Assembly (NCBI RefSeq): GCF_052056295.1
Contig: NZ_CP182494.1
Span: forward strand, 248,001-312,000
Source: Catenovulum sp052056295
Lineage (GTDB): Bacteria > Pseudomonadota > Gammaproteobacteria > Enterobacterales > Alteromonadaceae
Length of the DNA: 64,000 bases
Reading direction: 5' to 3'
Shown: in pieces, positions 9,601 through 17,846 of the stretch
Layout of the letters: the number at the start of each line of letters is the position of its first letter
Position numbering within the stretch: the stretch's first letter is position 1
Notes under the pieces: generated by a model
Told to the model about the DNA's origin: nothing
The model's database searches: none
The model's input: only the letters and a program-made list of their open reading frames with translations
Program-made: the position numbers and the translations under genes

Positions 9601-10274
9601 GCCCAAGAGCCAACATGGCCGCCTGTCCATTCAATTGCTTCGGGTAGTGCATCTGCGTAACTTGGCGTGAATAAAATACCATTAGTAAAGTTATCGCCTG
9701 GATTAACAGCTTGCCAGTTCATTAAATCGCTTGATTTAGCTGCACCTAAATGTGAGCCAAATACATAATAAGTATCTGCAACTTTAATAACAGACGGGTC
9801 GTGCACACCATAATCGTTAAAATTGATAAGTTCACTATTAACGCTTGGGCCAGTTGGCGCCTCAACAAATTGTTGTAACTCGGCAGTGTAACTAAATGCA
9901 CCGCGTTGACGTGCAAATATTATGCGAGTCGCTGTATTTATATCGGCAACTTCAAAGTATGGAAAACCTGCTTCATTTGTGCCATCGGCATTTAATACTG
10001 CAAAGCTACTGCTAGTGACAACTAATCTAAGTTGCTCCGAAAGTGTCACATCATCAGTGATCAGTATGTTGTTATCCGTGTAATAACCTGTACCACGTAA
10101 GTAAAAACGTGAGCCTTGTTCAATACTTGCTTGGTCTACCAGTTGCCAGTCGCCTTCGGCGGCTCGGACGTTGCTATTGAATGTGAGTTGAGCAACAGCT
10201 AATGCGCATAACAGCAAAACACTACGCCAACTGTTTGCAGCAGATGCAAACCTTGAATGTAATTTAGGTAGCAT
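6651..10274 (-). CDS. Multidomain GH43 arabinanase-like secreted enzyme
   Basis: 1207 residues. Signal peptide 1-39. An N-terminal beta segment is followed by a five-blade propeller GH43 domain (about 145-500), with the catalytic base Asp159 in HDPSVI and an ID-PAV block for the pKa-modulating Asp. Next is an arabinanase C-terminal-type domain (about 505-605). Then come two copies of an atrophied bacterial Ig-like domain plus a LamG/concanavalin jellyroll (about 615-900 and 905-1207). This predicts an extracellular endo-1,5-alpha-L-arabinanase or related arabinosidase with accessory binding modules. The start has AGGGG 7 bp upstream. Only 2 bp separate it from the PEP-CTERM gene before it, so they form an operon. 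Confidence 0.85.
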   Translation of the reverse strand: MLPKLHSRFASAANSWRSVLLLCALAVAQLTFNSNVRAAEGDWQLVDQASIEQGSRFYLRGTGYYTDNNILITDDVTLSEQLRLVVTSSSFAVLNADGTNEAGFPYFEVADINTATRIIFARQRGAFSYTAELQQFVEAPTGPSVNSELINFNDYGVHDPSVIKVADTYYVFGSHLGAAKSSDLMNWQAVNPGDNFTNGILFTPSYADALPEAIEWTGGHVGSWASDVIQLSDGKFYFYYNHCANPGSGVCNMPHSYLGVAVSDNIEGPYVDKGVFLKSGTLSSVTADDLPEGVDVYIDGQMPNAIDPAVYYDKEGGLWMIYGSHFGGIWVLEMDEQTAKPKPGQGYGTRLTGGNFYANEGSYMLYSPESDYYYLFTSLGGFVSDGGYNMRISRSRNPNGPFYDAEGFNMADVWGDPQQHGVKLMGGFTFVAEVGDEGTSQGYLAPGHNSAYYDETLGKHLLITHTRFPNRGEEHAIRVHEMYINEDGWLVTSPHRYVPIEGDTNVNPADIVGDYRFINHEHDTNSVAKTSVYINLTADGQVTGEYTGQYFVSANDPSQISLQLNSQTGFAGGTFNGVIQWQYNDILQQLVPAFTALSSDGITVWGSKLPNKTTAEVISAITDSLTFKSTTTASAIELPTRATRAAAIQWHSSHPEVIGVDGSVTRPAVGQEDAVVTLTATIEVNGEQVEKQFVITVKARSVYNRVAQFEFENNLTDSFGDFANATTTGDKIYIPGGSASYTTGINGQALLLDGTNGVLLPNNLISNYEYTVSFWINPNQITGFTPAFFAAAATDAWLSFLPQGWDGNTMLWSGTAWFDGTTGERISTNQWTHMAFSVSNGLVKVYLNGEEKYSGSTIADLFSNNEGTFALGVNYWDLPFDGLIDQLSIYDATLSLNEIIALDINQLTNSQLLDQVAGSINLGNLNAVTDNLSLPLTGEFTSSISWQTSDSSSITAEGVVTRPQVGQADAVVTLTATIAIGGEQTTREFSVTVKSLGAPAVARAHFSFDNHLADANSNFSNASIIGSTIGSVGGNENFAAGVEGQAIYLDGSTGVALPDGLIDNYQYTVSFWVNPTSTSVHTPMFFAANSTEQWLSFLPQNWWDGGTTIWSFNSGNWFNTQTGPLTTNQWTHVAFTVDNGLATIYVNGVESASWNGLGDLFSGQNATFTLGVNYWPDLPFNGYIDELKVFDSVLTDNDISLLATQAD

Positions 10275-10276
10275 GA

Positions 10277-10969
10277 TTACGCCCCTACTTTGTTGTGAGT
10301 GTGTTTATCTGCTCTCGTGACTGTTTTGCCTAACCAGCGTTGACGAGCTAATAGAAGTAAACCACTGAGTAACAATGCAACAGACGTTGGTTCTGGTACA
10401 TCAGTTGCTGTTTCAGTTATGGTTAAGTTTGATATTGTAATTGAATCGAAAACGTCAAAATCGCCGTCAATCACACCAAATTGAATCGATGCATTTACAC
10501 CAGACCAATCAGTCACATCAAAAGCGCCACCCGAGGTTAAGTCAATTGCGGCCAAGTTATCGTCTAAATCAAGTAGTTCAACAAAAGCGTAGTCAAAGAA
10601 ATCATCGGTCAACGAATAAGACACATCCAGTGATAGTGTTAGGCTATTACCAGGGGCAACAATATCGAAGGTAAAATCTTGAAATAACACGACACTCCAA
10701 TAATCATTTTCATCATCAAATGATGTTGTGAGGGTTGCACTGCCAGCTGACGTAGAAAAGTTGTCTACATAGCTGGCTGTGATGTCGCCAGAATCGACAT
10801 TGTCCATGTCTGCTAGATAGTTGTAACTAACCACTTCGCCATTCCAATGGTCAAATTCGTTTGCGAAATCACTATTGATTAACCCTGCGCTTGCAGATTG
10901 ATGCCAAAACAGGCTAGCTGCCAAAACCAATGGTGCGCACGCCCCTATTCTTTTGTTGAGTACTTTCAT
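10277..10969 (-). CDS. PEP-CTERM sorting domain protein
   Basis: 230 residues from the ATG at 10969, chosen because a signal peptide (MKVLNKRIGACAPL... to about residue 29) starts there. The middle is a low-complexity-free beta domain resembling a choice-of-anchor or carbohydrate-binding jellyroll. The end has VPEPTSVALLLSGLLLLARQ, a PEP-CTERM signal processed by exosortase, but it continues ~20 residues past the usual Arg-rich end. It lies immediately upstream of the GH43 gene in the same operon. No exosortase gene is in the window. Confidence 0.82.
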   Translation of the reverse strand: MKVLNKRIGACAPLVLAASLFWHQSASAGLINSDFANEFDHWNGEVVSYNYLADMDNVDSGDITASYVDNFSTSAGSATLTTSFDDENDYWSVVLFQDFTFDIVAPGNSLTLSLDVSYSLTDDFFDYAFVELLDLDDNLAAIDLTSGGAFDVTDWSGVNASIQFGVIDGDFDVFDSITISNLTITETATDVPEPTSVALLLSGLLLLARQRWLGKTVTRADKHTHNKVGA

Positions 10970-11112
10970 GTTATTTCCTATGCCAATTGTTGTGCTTATG
11001 ATAAAGTAATTTAGTATTACTGTATCATAAATTAACATCTTGTATCTAAGTAGTGTTTTTTGTTAATTTGTTTTTATAAATTATACGAATGTGTCATATC
11101 AAAAGGAGAAAG

Positions 11113-11319
11113 ATGTACATGTCTAAAAACTCAAAAATATGGTGTCTGTTGTTAATTGCTTTAGCTGGCGTGATTGGAATTGTGTTGATTAGCTTACTAG
11201 CTATAGATACTGGTTATAAAGGCGCTGCTTTGCCTATTCTTATTCTGTCGGCTCTGGTTTATAAATCTTTGGATATTTTCGCTAGAATGATGGCTGGTAG
11301 TTTGAACGAGTCTAGATAA
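11113..11319 (+). CDS. Small two-helix membrane protein
   Basis: 68 residues with AGGAG close upstream; ATG at 11113 or 11119 are both possible. Two hydrophobic helices (about residues 8-28 and 37-55) and a polar C-terminus. No family recognised. A shared hairpin terminator lies just after it. Confidence 0.5.
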   Translation: MYMSKNSKIWCLLLIALAGVIGIVLISLLAIDTGYKGAALPILILSALVYKSLDIFARMMAGSLNESR

Positions 11320-11321
11320 AG

Positions 11322-11347
11322 ATAGGTAAGACTTTAGTCTTACCTAT
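11322..11347. terminator. Bidirectional terminator between convergent genes
   Basis: Stem ATAGGTAAGACT / AGTCTTACCTAT with a 2-nt spacer, lying between the rightward small membrane protein gene and the leftward GH43 gene. Confidence 0.7.
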
Positions 11348-11356
11348 TAATTACGA

Positions 11357-12880
11357 TTAAAACTGCTTATCGCCTGCTACTGGCAAAGGGGCACCAGCGA
11401 AAAAGTCTGGTGCTGATACTTCAACAGTTTGTCCGTGCGTTTTAAATACTAAATATACATTGCGCTTTTCGCCGCGTGCTTCGCGTAAAAAGGTTTCGGT
11501 ACGCGCATTATTAATTTCAATACTATTGTCACGTAATAACAAAGTGCCCATTAACATACCGTCCGGGCTGTCGCGGCGCACTTCAATATGGCCGTTACTA
11601 ATGGTTTTATGCACTGTCATACCAAAATAATAATAGCCTGTGCCTAAATCTAAGTTTTTAAATTCAACTACCGCACCGTCTTTCGCAACTATTTTGTCTT
11701 GCACTAAGTTAAAGTTGGCGCCTGCTGGTGAAATTTTAGGTTTAATTCTAAAAGGTTGTTTAATGCTAACGGCTTTTACCCCTTCTAAGGTTTGCTGCAC
11801 AGGTATAGCTAGACCATTTTCATCGTAATTTAAGTAATCAACCGACACTGAGCGCTGAGTCCAAGTCCCCATACTTTCAAACTCATCTTGTTTCCAAGAT
11901 GACAAGGCCGAGGTATGGTAAAAGAAATATTCTTGGCCATGAAACTCGACAACTGCACCGTGATTTGATTGAGTTAAACGCCATGGTACGTAATCTTTTC
12001 CTGGAAATTTAGGGCCATTGCTATTATCAACTTGATAACCCAACTCCCAATTAATTGTGCCTTTATAATCTAGTGGGCCGGTTGCCGAATTTCCGATTGA
12101 ATAGTCTAAATGTGATTTAGCCCGCTTTGGATCATCAGGGTTATTTTTATCGACTTTACCGTTATATTTTGTGTGGTATTGGTAATAGTATTTGCCGTCG
12201 CGCTTGTGCATCCAAGCAGCTTCCATGAAGTTGTTTGTGCCATAATCCAATTTAAAATATTTGCCATCAATATCTCGCATATCATCTTGCAGTTTGCCCA
12301 TTAATGCACGGTTCCAATATAGATAAGCTTGGCCGTCATCATCAATAAATACCGAAGGGTCTAAACCAGCAATAGGTACGCCCGCCATGCGTTCAACCGT
12401 AACTTTATAGTTACCATCCGCTCGGTTACTTTCGGCGACTGCGACATAACGGTCGACACCTTTGTCTTTACCTTTGCTAACATCTAACAAATTGCGCATT
12501 GGGTAGTAAATATAATAAGTACCATTACGGTAGACCATATCAGGTGCCCAAATGGCCCAATCTTCATCTTCACCTTCTGGCATATCTTTAGTGTGCAATA
12601 TGGTGCCGTGATCGACCCAATGTTTCATATCTGCCGTTGAAAACATTTGTAATGCTTCCATATTGTGATAACCCGGCTTATCTAAATGATCAACCGAGGT
12701 GACCATCCATACTCGACCATCCGGCATAACTTTTGGCGCTGCATCCGCTGTATACATATGCGTAATAACTGGATTGCCATATGGATAAGGTTTGTTGTTG
12801 ACGTTCTTTTTTGCGGCTAAACCAAGCGAAGGCACAGCAATTGATGCGCTAATTAACAATGATAAAACTTTAAGCTTCAT
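11357..12880 (-). CDS. GH43-family glycoside hydrolase (arabinosidase-like)
   Basis: 507 residues with signal peptide 1-22 and AAGGTG 5 bp before the ATG. The N-terminal ~370 residues form a GH43-type five-blade propeller: the candidate catalytic base is Asp46 in TADAAPKV, with a second Asp in LDPSVFIDDDG and the acid Glu in FMEAAWMHKR. A C-terminal beta domain (about 375-500) resembles the CBM6-like module of related enzymes. Likely an exo-acting alpha-L-arabinofuranosidase or xylosidase in the periplasm, completing breakdown of products of the larger GH43 enzyme. The subfamily and exact substrate are not decided. Confidence 0.8.
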   Translation of the reverse strand: MKLKVLSLLISASIAVPSLGLAAKKNVNNKPYPYGNPVITHMYTADAAPKVMPDGRVWMVTSVDHLDKPGYHNMEALQMFSTADMKHWVDHGTILHTKDMPEGEDEDWAIWAPDMVYRNGTYYIYYPMRNLLDVSKGKDKGVDRYVAVAESNRADGNYKVTVERMAGVPIAGLDPSVFIDDDGQAYLYWNRALMGKLQDDMRDIDGKYFKLDYGTNNFMEAAWMHKRDGKYYYQYHTKYNGKVDKNNPDDPKRAKSHLDYSIGNSATGPLDYKGTINWELGYQVDNSNGPKFPGKDYVPWRLTQSNHGAVVEFHGQEYFFYHTSALSSWKQDEFESMGTWTQRSVSVDYLNYDENGLAIPVQQTLEGVKAVSIKQPFRIKPKISPAGANFNLVQDKIVAKDGAVVEFKNLDLGTGYYYFGMTVHKTISNGHIEVRRDSPDGMLMGTLLLRDNSIEINNARTETFLREARGEKRNVYLVFKTHGQTVEVSAPDFFAGAPLPVAGDKQF

Positions 12881-13089
12881 GTAACACCTTTGTACTAATT
12901 GTTGTTAAGCCTAGTCTCATACAAATTTTAATAATATGTTAAATTTGGCGTCTCACATTTCAAACCTATTGTTTTAAATTTTAAATTCTTAATTGTGACT
13001 GCTGGTCAATGCTTAATTTTGACAAACTTGACCATTTGTCCTTGCGGGCTGAGATTTAGCCTGGCATTGTTTCGGCGGTTATAAACATA

Positions 13090-13125
13090 AAAGCCACTTC
13101 TGTTACTCACTACAGAAGTGGCTTT
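13090..13125 (-). terminator. Terminator after the iron alcohol dehydrogenase
   Basis: Stem AAAGCCACTTCTGT / ACAGAAGTGGCTTT (14 bp) with an 8-nt loop, about 55 bp past the stop codon of the leftward dehydrogenase gene, followed by T residues on the minus strand. Confidence 0.7.
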
Positions 13126-13178
13126 GCTTTGGCTATCTTACTTCTTGGTTTTAACTACCCAAACGGGTTGGGTATAGT

Positions 13179-14366
13179 CTATTTACACAGTTGGTAAATT
13201 CTTACGATCTCATCTTTAGTAATAGGACGTGGGCCAGCTGTACTCTCTGGCGCACCACCTGGGAACATACGTACAACATCTTCGGCCATTTGCTCAAACT
13301 TATCTTCACCTATGCCTACATCAGACAAAGTTAAAAATGCATCCATGCGTTTGAACCATTCACGTACTTTAACGTGCAGCAAGTTAGCTGCAACTAGATC
13401 ATCTGTTTCTGTCACACCAAAACAGCGGCGCGCTAATTTGGCAAAGCGATGCGGAATTGCATCCGCCATGTGTTCTAAATAAGCTGGGATAACAACAACC
13501 ATGCCACGAGCATGTGGTAAGTCATAATATGCGCTTAATGGCATTTCAACCGAGTGCATTGGAATACAACCCAAACGCCCAAGCGCTTGAATACCTGACC
13601 AACCAAAAATCGAACACAAAGCCAGTTGGCCACGTACTTCTAAATCTTCAAGATTGTTGATGATTTTTTCAAAGTTATCCATCAAACATAAAATCATGCC
13701 TTCAGTCATCCTGTCCGCAAACTCAGATTCAGCATGGCTAGATAAATAATGTTCAACTAAGTGAGAGAAAATATCGATACAGCTCTCTTTAGTTAAGTGC
13801 ATAGGTACAGATTGCAGAATTTCGGGGTCGACAATCGCTACTTTTGGAATGCGGTACGGTGAACGCGAAAAGCTTTTTTCGTTGGTTTCTGCGTTTTGTA
13901 TTACACCACCCGCATTACATTCTGAGCCTGCGGCTGAAATACTTGGTATTGAAATAATTGGGTAAGCACCAGTGTACTCTCTTGGTGTACGTTCACCTAA
14001 TACAACATAATCCCAAGATTTACCGCCAGAAAAAGCGGTGGCAGCTATGTATTTTGAGCCGTCTATAACGCTACCACCGCCAAGAGCAATAACTAGGTCG
14101 CATTGTTCTGCAATAAATAATTCGGTTGCCTGATCAATTGTTTGTGCTCTAGGGTTAGGTTCAATGCCAGTAAAAATTACTACATCTAAACCAGCAGCAC
14201 GCAAAGATGTTTCTACCTTGTCCACAACAGGATCTAATGATGAGCCTTTAGCATAAGTTGCTATCATGGCTTTTTTGCCATACTGAGCAGCAATTTGCCC
14301 AACTTCACTTACTCTTCCTGGTCCGTAGGTTAATTTTGTCGGAAAGTTCCATTCAAATGGAGTCAT
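13179..14366 (-). CDS. Iron-containing alcohol dehydrogenase
   Basis: 395 residues from the ATG at 14366; the GAGGTG ribosome site directly before it decides the start. Group III (Fe-type) dehydrogenase: N-terminal nucleotide-binding part with GGGSVIDGSK (about residues 97-106), and a helical C-terminal part with metal ligands in DIFSHLVEHYL and the His pair in MHSVEMPLS and DLPHARGM. It reduces an aldehyde or ketone with NAD(P)H; a YqhD/BDH-like substrate is possible. A palindrome TGGTTTACCA lies ~80 bp upstream, close to the candidate uronate-regulator operator found elsewhere in the window, so it may belong to the same regulon. Confidence 0.88.
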   Translation of the reverse strand: MTPFEWNFPTKLTYGPGRVSEVGQIAAQYGKKAMIATYAKGSSLDPVVDKVETSLRAAGLDVVIFTGIEPNPRAQTIDQATELFIAEQCDLVIALGGGSVIDGSKYIAATAFSGGKSWDYVVLGERTPREYTGAYPIISIPSISAAGSECNAGGVIQNAETNEKSFSRSPYRIPKVAIVDPEILQSVPMHLTKESCIDIFSHLVEHYLSSHAESEFADRMTEGMILCLMDNFEKIINNLEDLEVRGQLALCSIFGWSGIQALGRLGCIPMHSVEMPLSAYYDLPHARGMVVVIPAYLEHMADAIPHRFAKLARRCFGVTETDDLVAANLLHVKVREWFKRMDAFLTLSDVGIGEDKFEQMAEDVVRMFPGGAPESTAGPRPITKDEIVRIYQLCK

Positions 14367-14444
14367 ATAGCACCTCATGTAAATCTGTGTGAATTAACTT
14401 AATTCAATGCGTGTGTTACTAATGTCATGGAGTTATAATCTCAG

Positions 14445-14454
14445 TGGTTTACCA
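14445..14454. promoter_or_regulatory. Palindrome TGGTTTACCA, possible GntR/UxuR-type operator
   Basis: Differs in one base from TGGTATACCA, the site at 27153. It lies upstream of the iron-type dehydrogenase gene (leftward) and of the binding-protein gene at 14628 (rightward). Confidence 0.35.
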
Positions 14455-14627
14455 TAATGTCAAACAAAAATGTAAAAATTGGTATGAAATTGTATTTTAC
14501 TGATCTATACTGACCAGGAAATGAACAGAACGGAATTCTTAATATCAACATTCAGTGCATTGTTGAAGAAGCAGTTTGTGGGGCAAGCTGCAGCCAATAA
14601 TGTCGAAACTGCTAAGTGAGGTGTTTG

Positions 14628-15500
14628 GTGATTAATTCGTTTAAAAGAAGTATGAAATGTCTGACAGTTTTGTTGGGGTTAGTTTACGCGACATTTGTTA
14701 ATGCAAATCCAAATCTTGTGATTAAGCACAACAAGATAGACTCACCTAAAGAAGAATATCAGTTTGGTTTGTTAAAACTTGCGCTGAGTTATTCGGATAA
14801 AAAATATCAATTTGATGAATCTAATACTTATTTAACTCAGCAAAAACTCATGTCTGATTTAGGCTCAAATAATATTAGTGTCGCTTGGGTTGGTACTTCT
14901 AGCGAATATGAACAAACGTATCAACCTATCCGTGTGCCTTTGTTTAAAGGTTTATTGGGTTATCGAATATTTTTAATTAAACCAGAAGCACAAGAAAGTT
15001 TTAATCAGATTAATTCGGCTAAAGATCTTTCTGGTTTGCGTGCAGGGCAAGTTCGCACTTGGGTGGATACACAAATTTTGCAACAAGCCAATTTGCCTGT
15101 GGTAACTTCGAATAAATTTAGCAACTTGTTTTATATGTTAGAAGGCCAAAGGTTTGACTACTTTCCGCGTAGTGTTTATTCAGCTTATGCAGAAAAACAA
15201 AAATACCCTGAGCTTGGTTTACAAGTTGAGAACAGTTTAATACTGGTTTATACCTTACCAGGTTACTTTTTTGTCAATAAACAAAACCAAGCTTTGTACC
15301 AAGAAATATCTGCTGGCCTGAATGCGGCAATTGATGATGGTTCGTTTGATCAGTACATGCTAAATCATCCATTGATTAAAGATGCGCTCGAATTAAGTAA
15401 TATTCAAAATCGCAAAGTTATTCGCTTGGATAATCCGTTTTTGCCACCACAAACCCCAATAAATGATAAACGCTTGTGGTTTAATCTTGCACAACATTAG
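14628..15500 (+). CDS. Periplasmic solute-binding-like protein (SBP_bac_3 type)
   Basis: 290 residues from a GTG at 14628, with GAGGTG 4 bp upstream; an ATG at 14652 is the alternative. A signal peptide ending at FVNA is followed by a type-2 periplasmic binding fold, as in amino-acid binding proteins and sensor domains. No ABC permease or ATPase gene is near, so this is an orphan binder that may feed a sensor kinase or a non-ABC system. It converges with the next gene, and the two 3' ends overlap by 20 bp. Confidence 0.65.
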   Translation: MINSFKRSMKCLTVLLGLVYATFVNANPNLVIKHNKIDSPKEEYQFGLLKLALSYSDKKYQFDESNTYLTQQKLMSDLGSNNISVAWVGTSSEYEQTYQPIRVPLFKGLLGYRIFLIKPEAQESFNQINSAKDLSGLRAGQVRTWVDTQILQQANLPVVTSNKFSNLFYMLEGQRFDYFPRSVYSAYAEKQKYPELGLQVENSLILVYTLPGYFFVNKQNQALYQEISAGLNAAIDDGSFDQYMLNHPLIKDALELSNIQNRKVIRLDNPFLPPQTPINDKRLWFNLAQH

Positions 15501-16683
15501 CGGTTAAATGTTGTAAATAATTGAAAGAATAATTGGTCGCGTGCTGCAGATGCACTTGCTGATAGTGGCGCGACATTTTCAAAAAATTAATCTGCTCTAA
15601 ATTGAAATATTGGTTGTTGTGTTTAAATAAATGCACGATCGACTCATCCATTTTTTGTAAATCTAAATTAAATGTAACCCCAATATCTGCTGCAAAGTCT
15701 TTACCATTGAGATAGTCGTATAACAAGGTCATGGCGTAAGCCCCTTGTAAAAAATGCCCGCCGTAACTGACGCGCATTTGTTTTAATTCAATCGCTTTTA
15801 ATGCATCCGAATTCCAGTCTACTCCACCTATTATGTATTGTGTTGGGTCTAAGTTCGCATCTATAAGTCCGTCTATCGCTCCTAAGGCTAACTCGTCATT
15901 AGCACACCAAATAATTTTTACGTCACCATGTCGTTTGAGTAGTTTAGGTAAAACTTCTTTTGCGCGGCTACGAGACCAGCTTCCCTCAATTAATTGAGCT
16001 AAATGGAAATTTGGCAATTTTTCTAGTGCTTGATTTAAACCTTGTTTACGCAATACACTGGCACTATGTGTGCGCTCACCTGCTATTGCGATGACCGGAA
16101 TATTATTTTTATCTGTGGAGTTTTGCGCAGCATAATGAGCGGCCAAATAATGCATCAGTTCATTACCTGCTTTTTTATCATCTGTCCTAAATTCTCCAAG
16201 CCAATGTTTGAATAGTCCTCTTGGTCGTCCAACAGCATTATTGTTAGTGTTATCGAGTAAACTTTCATTGAGGAAGTTGGTAATAATACTAATGGAAGCA
16301 ATGTTAGCTCGCTCTAGGATATCTAAAACTTTACCGCCTTTATTTAGGTAATTGTAGAAGATAACTGCATCAATTTTGCCGTACTTGCCAGCTGCGACTT
16401 CTTGCGCACGTTCAACATAGTTAAATCGATTGCGATTAAAATCCACTAGTACCAACTCAATACCCAAATCTTGGGCAGCTTTTGCGGTAAATTTATGTGT
16501 GTGTTTCCAAAAGGCATTCCCTTCACCAAATATGATTTTTTCGTCGGCTAAATCAATTGGTACAAACCAGGCGATACGCAAATTCGCGTGTGCATTAAAG
16601 GTAAAGAAAAGTAACAAGAGGTAGGCTATCTGGCGATAGCCTATAGAAAGATTAAACATAACAGAGCGAATAATGTGTTTCAT
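15481..16683 (-). CDS. Periplasmic sugar-binding protein (LacI/RbsB fold)
   Basis: 400 residues. Signal peptide about 1-33 (cleavage after NAHA); the Met at residue 9 is another possible start, and no clear ribosome site decides between them. The mature part is a type-1 periplasmic binding fold: VDFNRNR, IDAVIFYNYLN, VIAIAGERTHSASVLRKQGL, IIWCANDELALGAIDGL and IIGGVDWN are typical blocks. No transporter genes accompany it. Such orphan binders often partner hybrid histidine kinases or diguanylate cyclases; that role here is inference. Confidence 0.72.
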   Translation of the reverse strand: MKHIIRSVMFNLSIGYRQIAYLLLLFFTFNAHANLRIAWFVPIDLADEKIIFGEGNAFWKHTHKFTAKAAQDLGIELVLVDFNRNRFNYVERAQEVAAGKYGKIDAVIFYNYLNKGGKVLDILERANIASISIITNFLNESLLDNTNNNAVGRPRGLFKHWLGEFRTDDKKAGNELMHYLAAHYAAQNSTDKNNIPVIAIAGERTHSASVLRKQGLNQALEKLPNFHLAQLIEGSWSRSRAKEVLPKLLKRHGDVKIIWCANDELALGAIDGLIDANLDPTQYIIGGVDWNSDALKAIELKQMRVSYGGHFLQGAYAMTLLYDYLNGKDFAADIGVTFNLDLQKMDESIVHLFKHNNQYFNLEQINFLKMSRHYQQVHLQHATNYSFNYLQHLTANVVQD

Positions 16684-16751
16684 CTAACAAGTATAGTTAG
16701 CTGCAACAAATTGACAAATATGCCGCCTGCTTTTGAATAAATTTTGCTTTT

Positions 16752-17834
16752 TTATCTAAGCAAGGTATTGCGGTTGATACAATTTAAATCAGCGAAACTC
16801 TGCTCTAAGCGTTTAGCCATGTTCTCTTCGCCTTTGCGCAACCAAACTCTCGGGTCGTAGTATTTTTTATTTGGTTTGTCTTCGCCATCTGGGTTGCCAA
16901 TTTGACCTTGCATATAGCCTTCGTTGGCTAAGTAGTATTGGTGAATACCTTGCCAAGTCGCCCATTGAGTGTCTGTGTCGATATTCATTTTAATTACACC
17001 ATAACCAATAGAGTCACGAATATCTTGTAAATCAGAACCTGAACCACCGTGGAACACAAAGTTAAGTGGGTTGTATTTAAGGACAAAGTTGTCAACTAAA
17101 TAGGCTTGGGAATTGCGTAAAATCGCTGGCTCTAATTGCACATTGCCTGGCTTGTATACACCGTGGACGTTACCGAAGGAGGCTGCTACTGTGAACCTAT
17201 CACTAATCTTAATCAGTTTGCGATAGGCATAAGCAACGTCTTCTGGCTGAGTGTACAAAGCAGCACTATCTATACCGGTATTATCAACCCCATCTTCTTC
17301 GCCGCCTGTACAACCTAACTCAATTTCTAAGGTCATTTTTATGTTGTACATACGTTTTAAATATTGTGCACAAGTATCAACGTTTTCTTTTAACGACTCT
17401 TCCGATAAATCAATCATGTGCGAACTAAACAAACTCTCGCCATGTTTTAAGAAATATTCTTCACCTGCATCTAACAATCCATCAATCCAAGGCAATAATT
17501 TTTTCGCAGCATGATCTGTATGTAAGATCACCGGAACTTCGTAATGTTCAGCGGCCATGCGTACGTAATGTGCGCCTGCAATCGCGCCCGCGATTGACGC
17601 TTCAATTGAATCTAATTCGCTGCCTTTACCAATAAAAAAGCCAGCACCACCGTTAGAGAACTGAATAATAATCGGTGAATTAACTTTTTTTGCCGCTTCT
17701 AACGCTGCGTTAATTGAATTGGTATTAACCACGTTAACTGCTGGGATGGCGAACATATTTTGTTTAGCGATGGCAAACAACTTTGAAACATCATCACCGG
17801 TTAACACACCATGGGTTTTGGATAATCTTGGCAT
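16752..17834 (-). CDS. fbaA: Class II fructose-bisphosphate aldolase
   Basis: 360 residues, the length of E. coli FbaA. Zn-dependent aldolase converting dihydroxyacetone phosphate plus glyceraldehyde 3-phosphate to fructose 1,6-bisphosphate and back. Visible motifs: HTDHAAKKLLPW (zinc and catalytic region), EIELGCTGGEEDGVD, NVHGVYKPGNV, and FHGGSGS for phosphate binding. It follows tpiA with a 12-bp gap at the end of the leftward alginate operon. There it would carry the triose from KDPG cleavage into hexose phosphate synthesis. A housekeeping copy elsewhere is likely but cannot be checked. Confidence 0.96.
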   Translation of the reverse strand: MPRLSKTHGVLTGDDVSKLFAIAKQNMFAIPAVNVVNTNSINAALEAAKKVNSPIIIQFSNGGAGFFIGKGSELDSIEASIAGAIAGAHYVRMAAEHYEVPVILHTDHAAKKLLPWIDGLLDAGEEYFLKHGESLFSSHMIDLSEESLKENVDTCAQYLKRMYNIKMTLEIELGCTGGEEDGVDNTGIDSAALYTQPEDVAYAYRKLIKISDRFTVAASFGNVHGVYKPGNVQLEPAILRNSQAYLVDNFVLKYNPLNFVFHGGSGSDLQDIRDSIGYGVIKMNIDTDTQWATWQGIHQYYLANEGYMQGQIGNPDGEDKPNKKYYDPRVWLRKGEENMAKRLEQSFADLNCINRNTLLR

Positions 17835-17846
17835 AGATAAAGCCTC

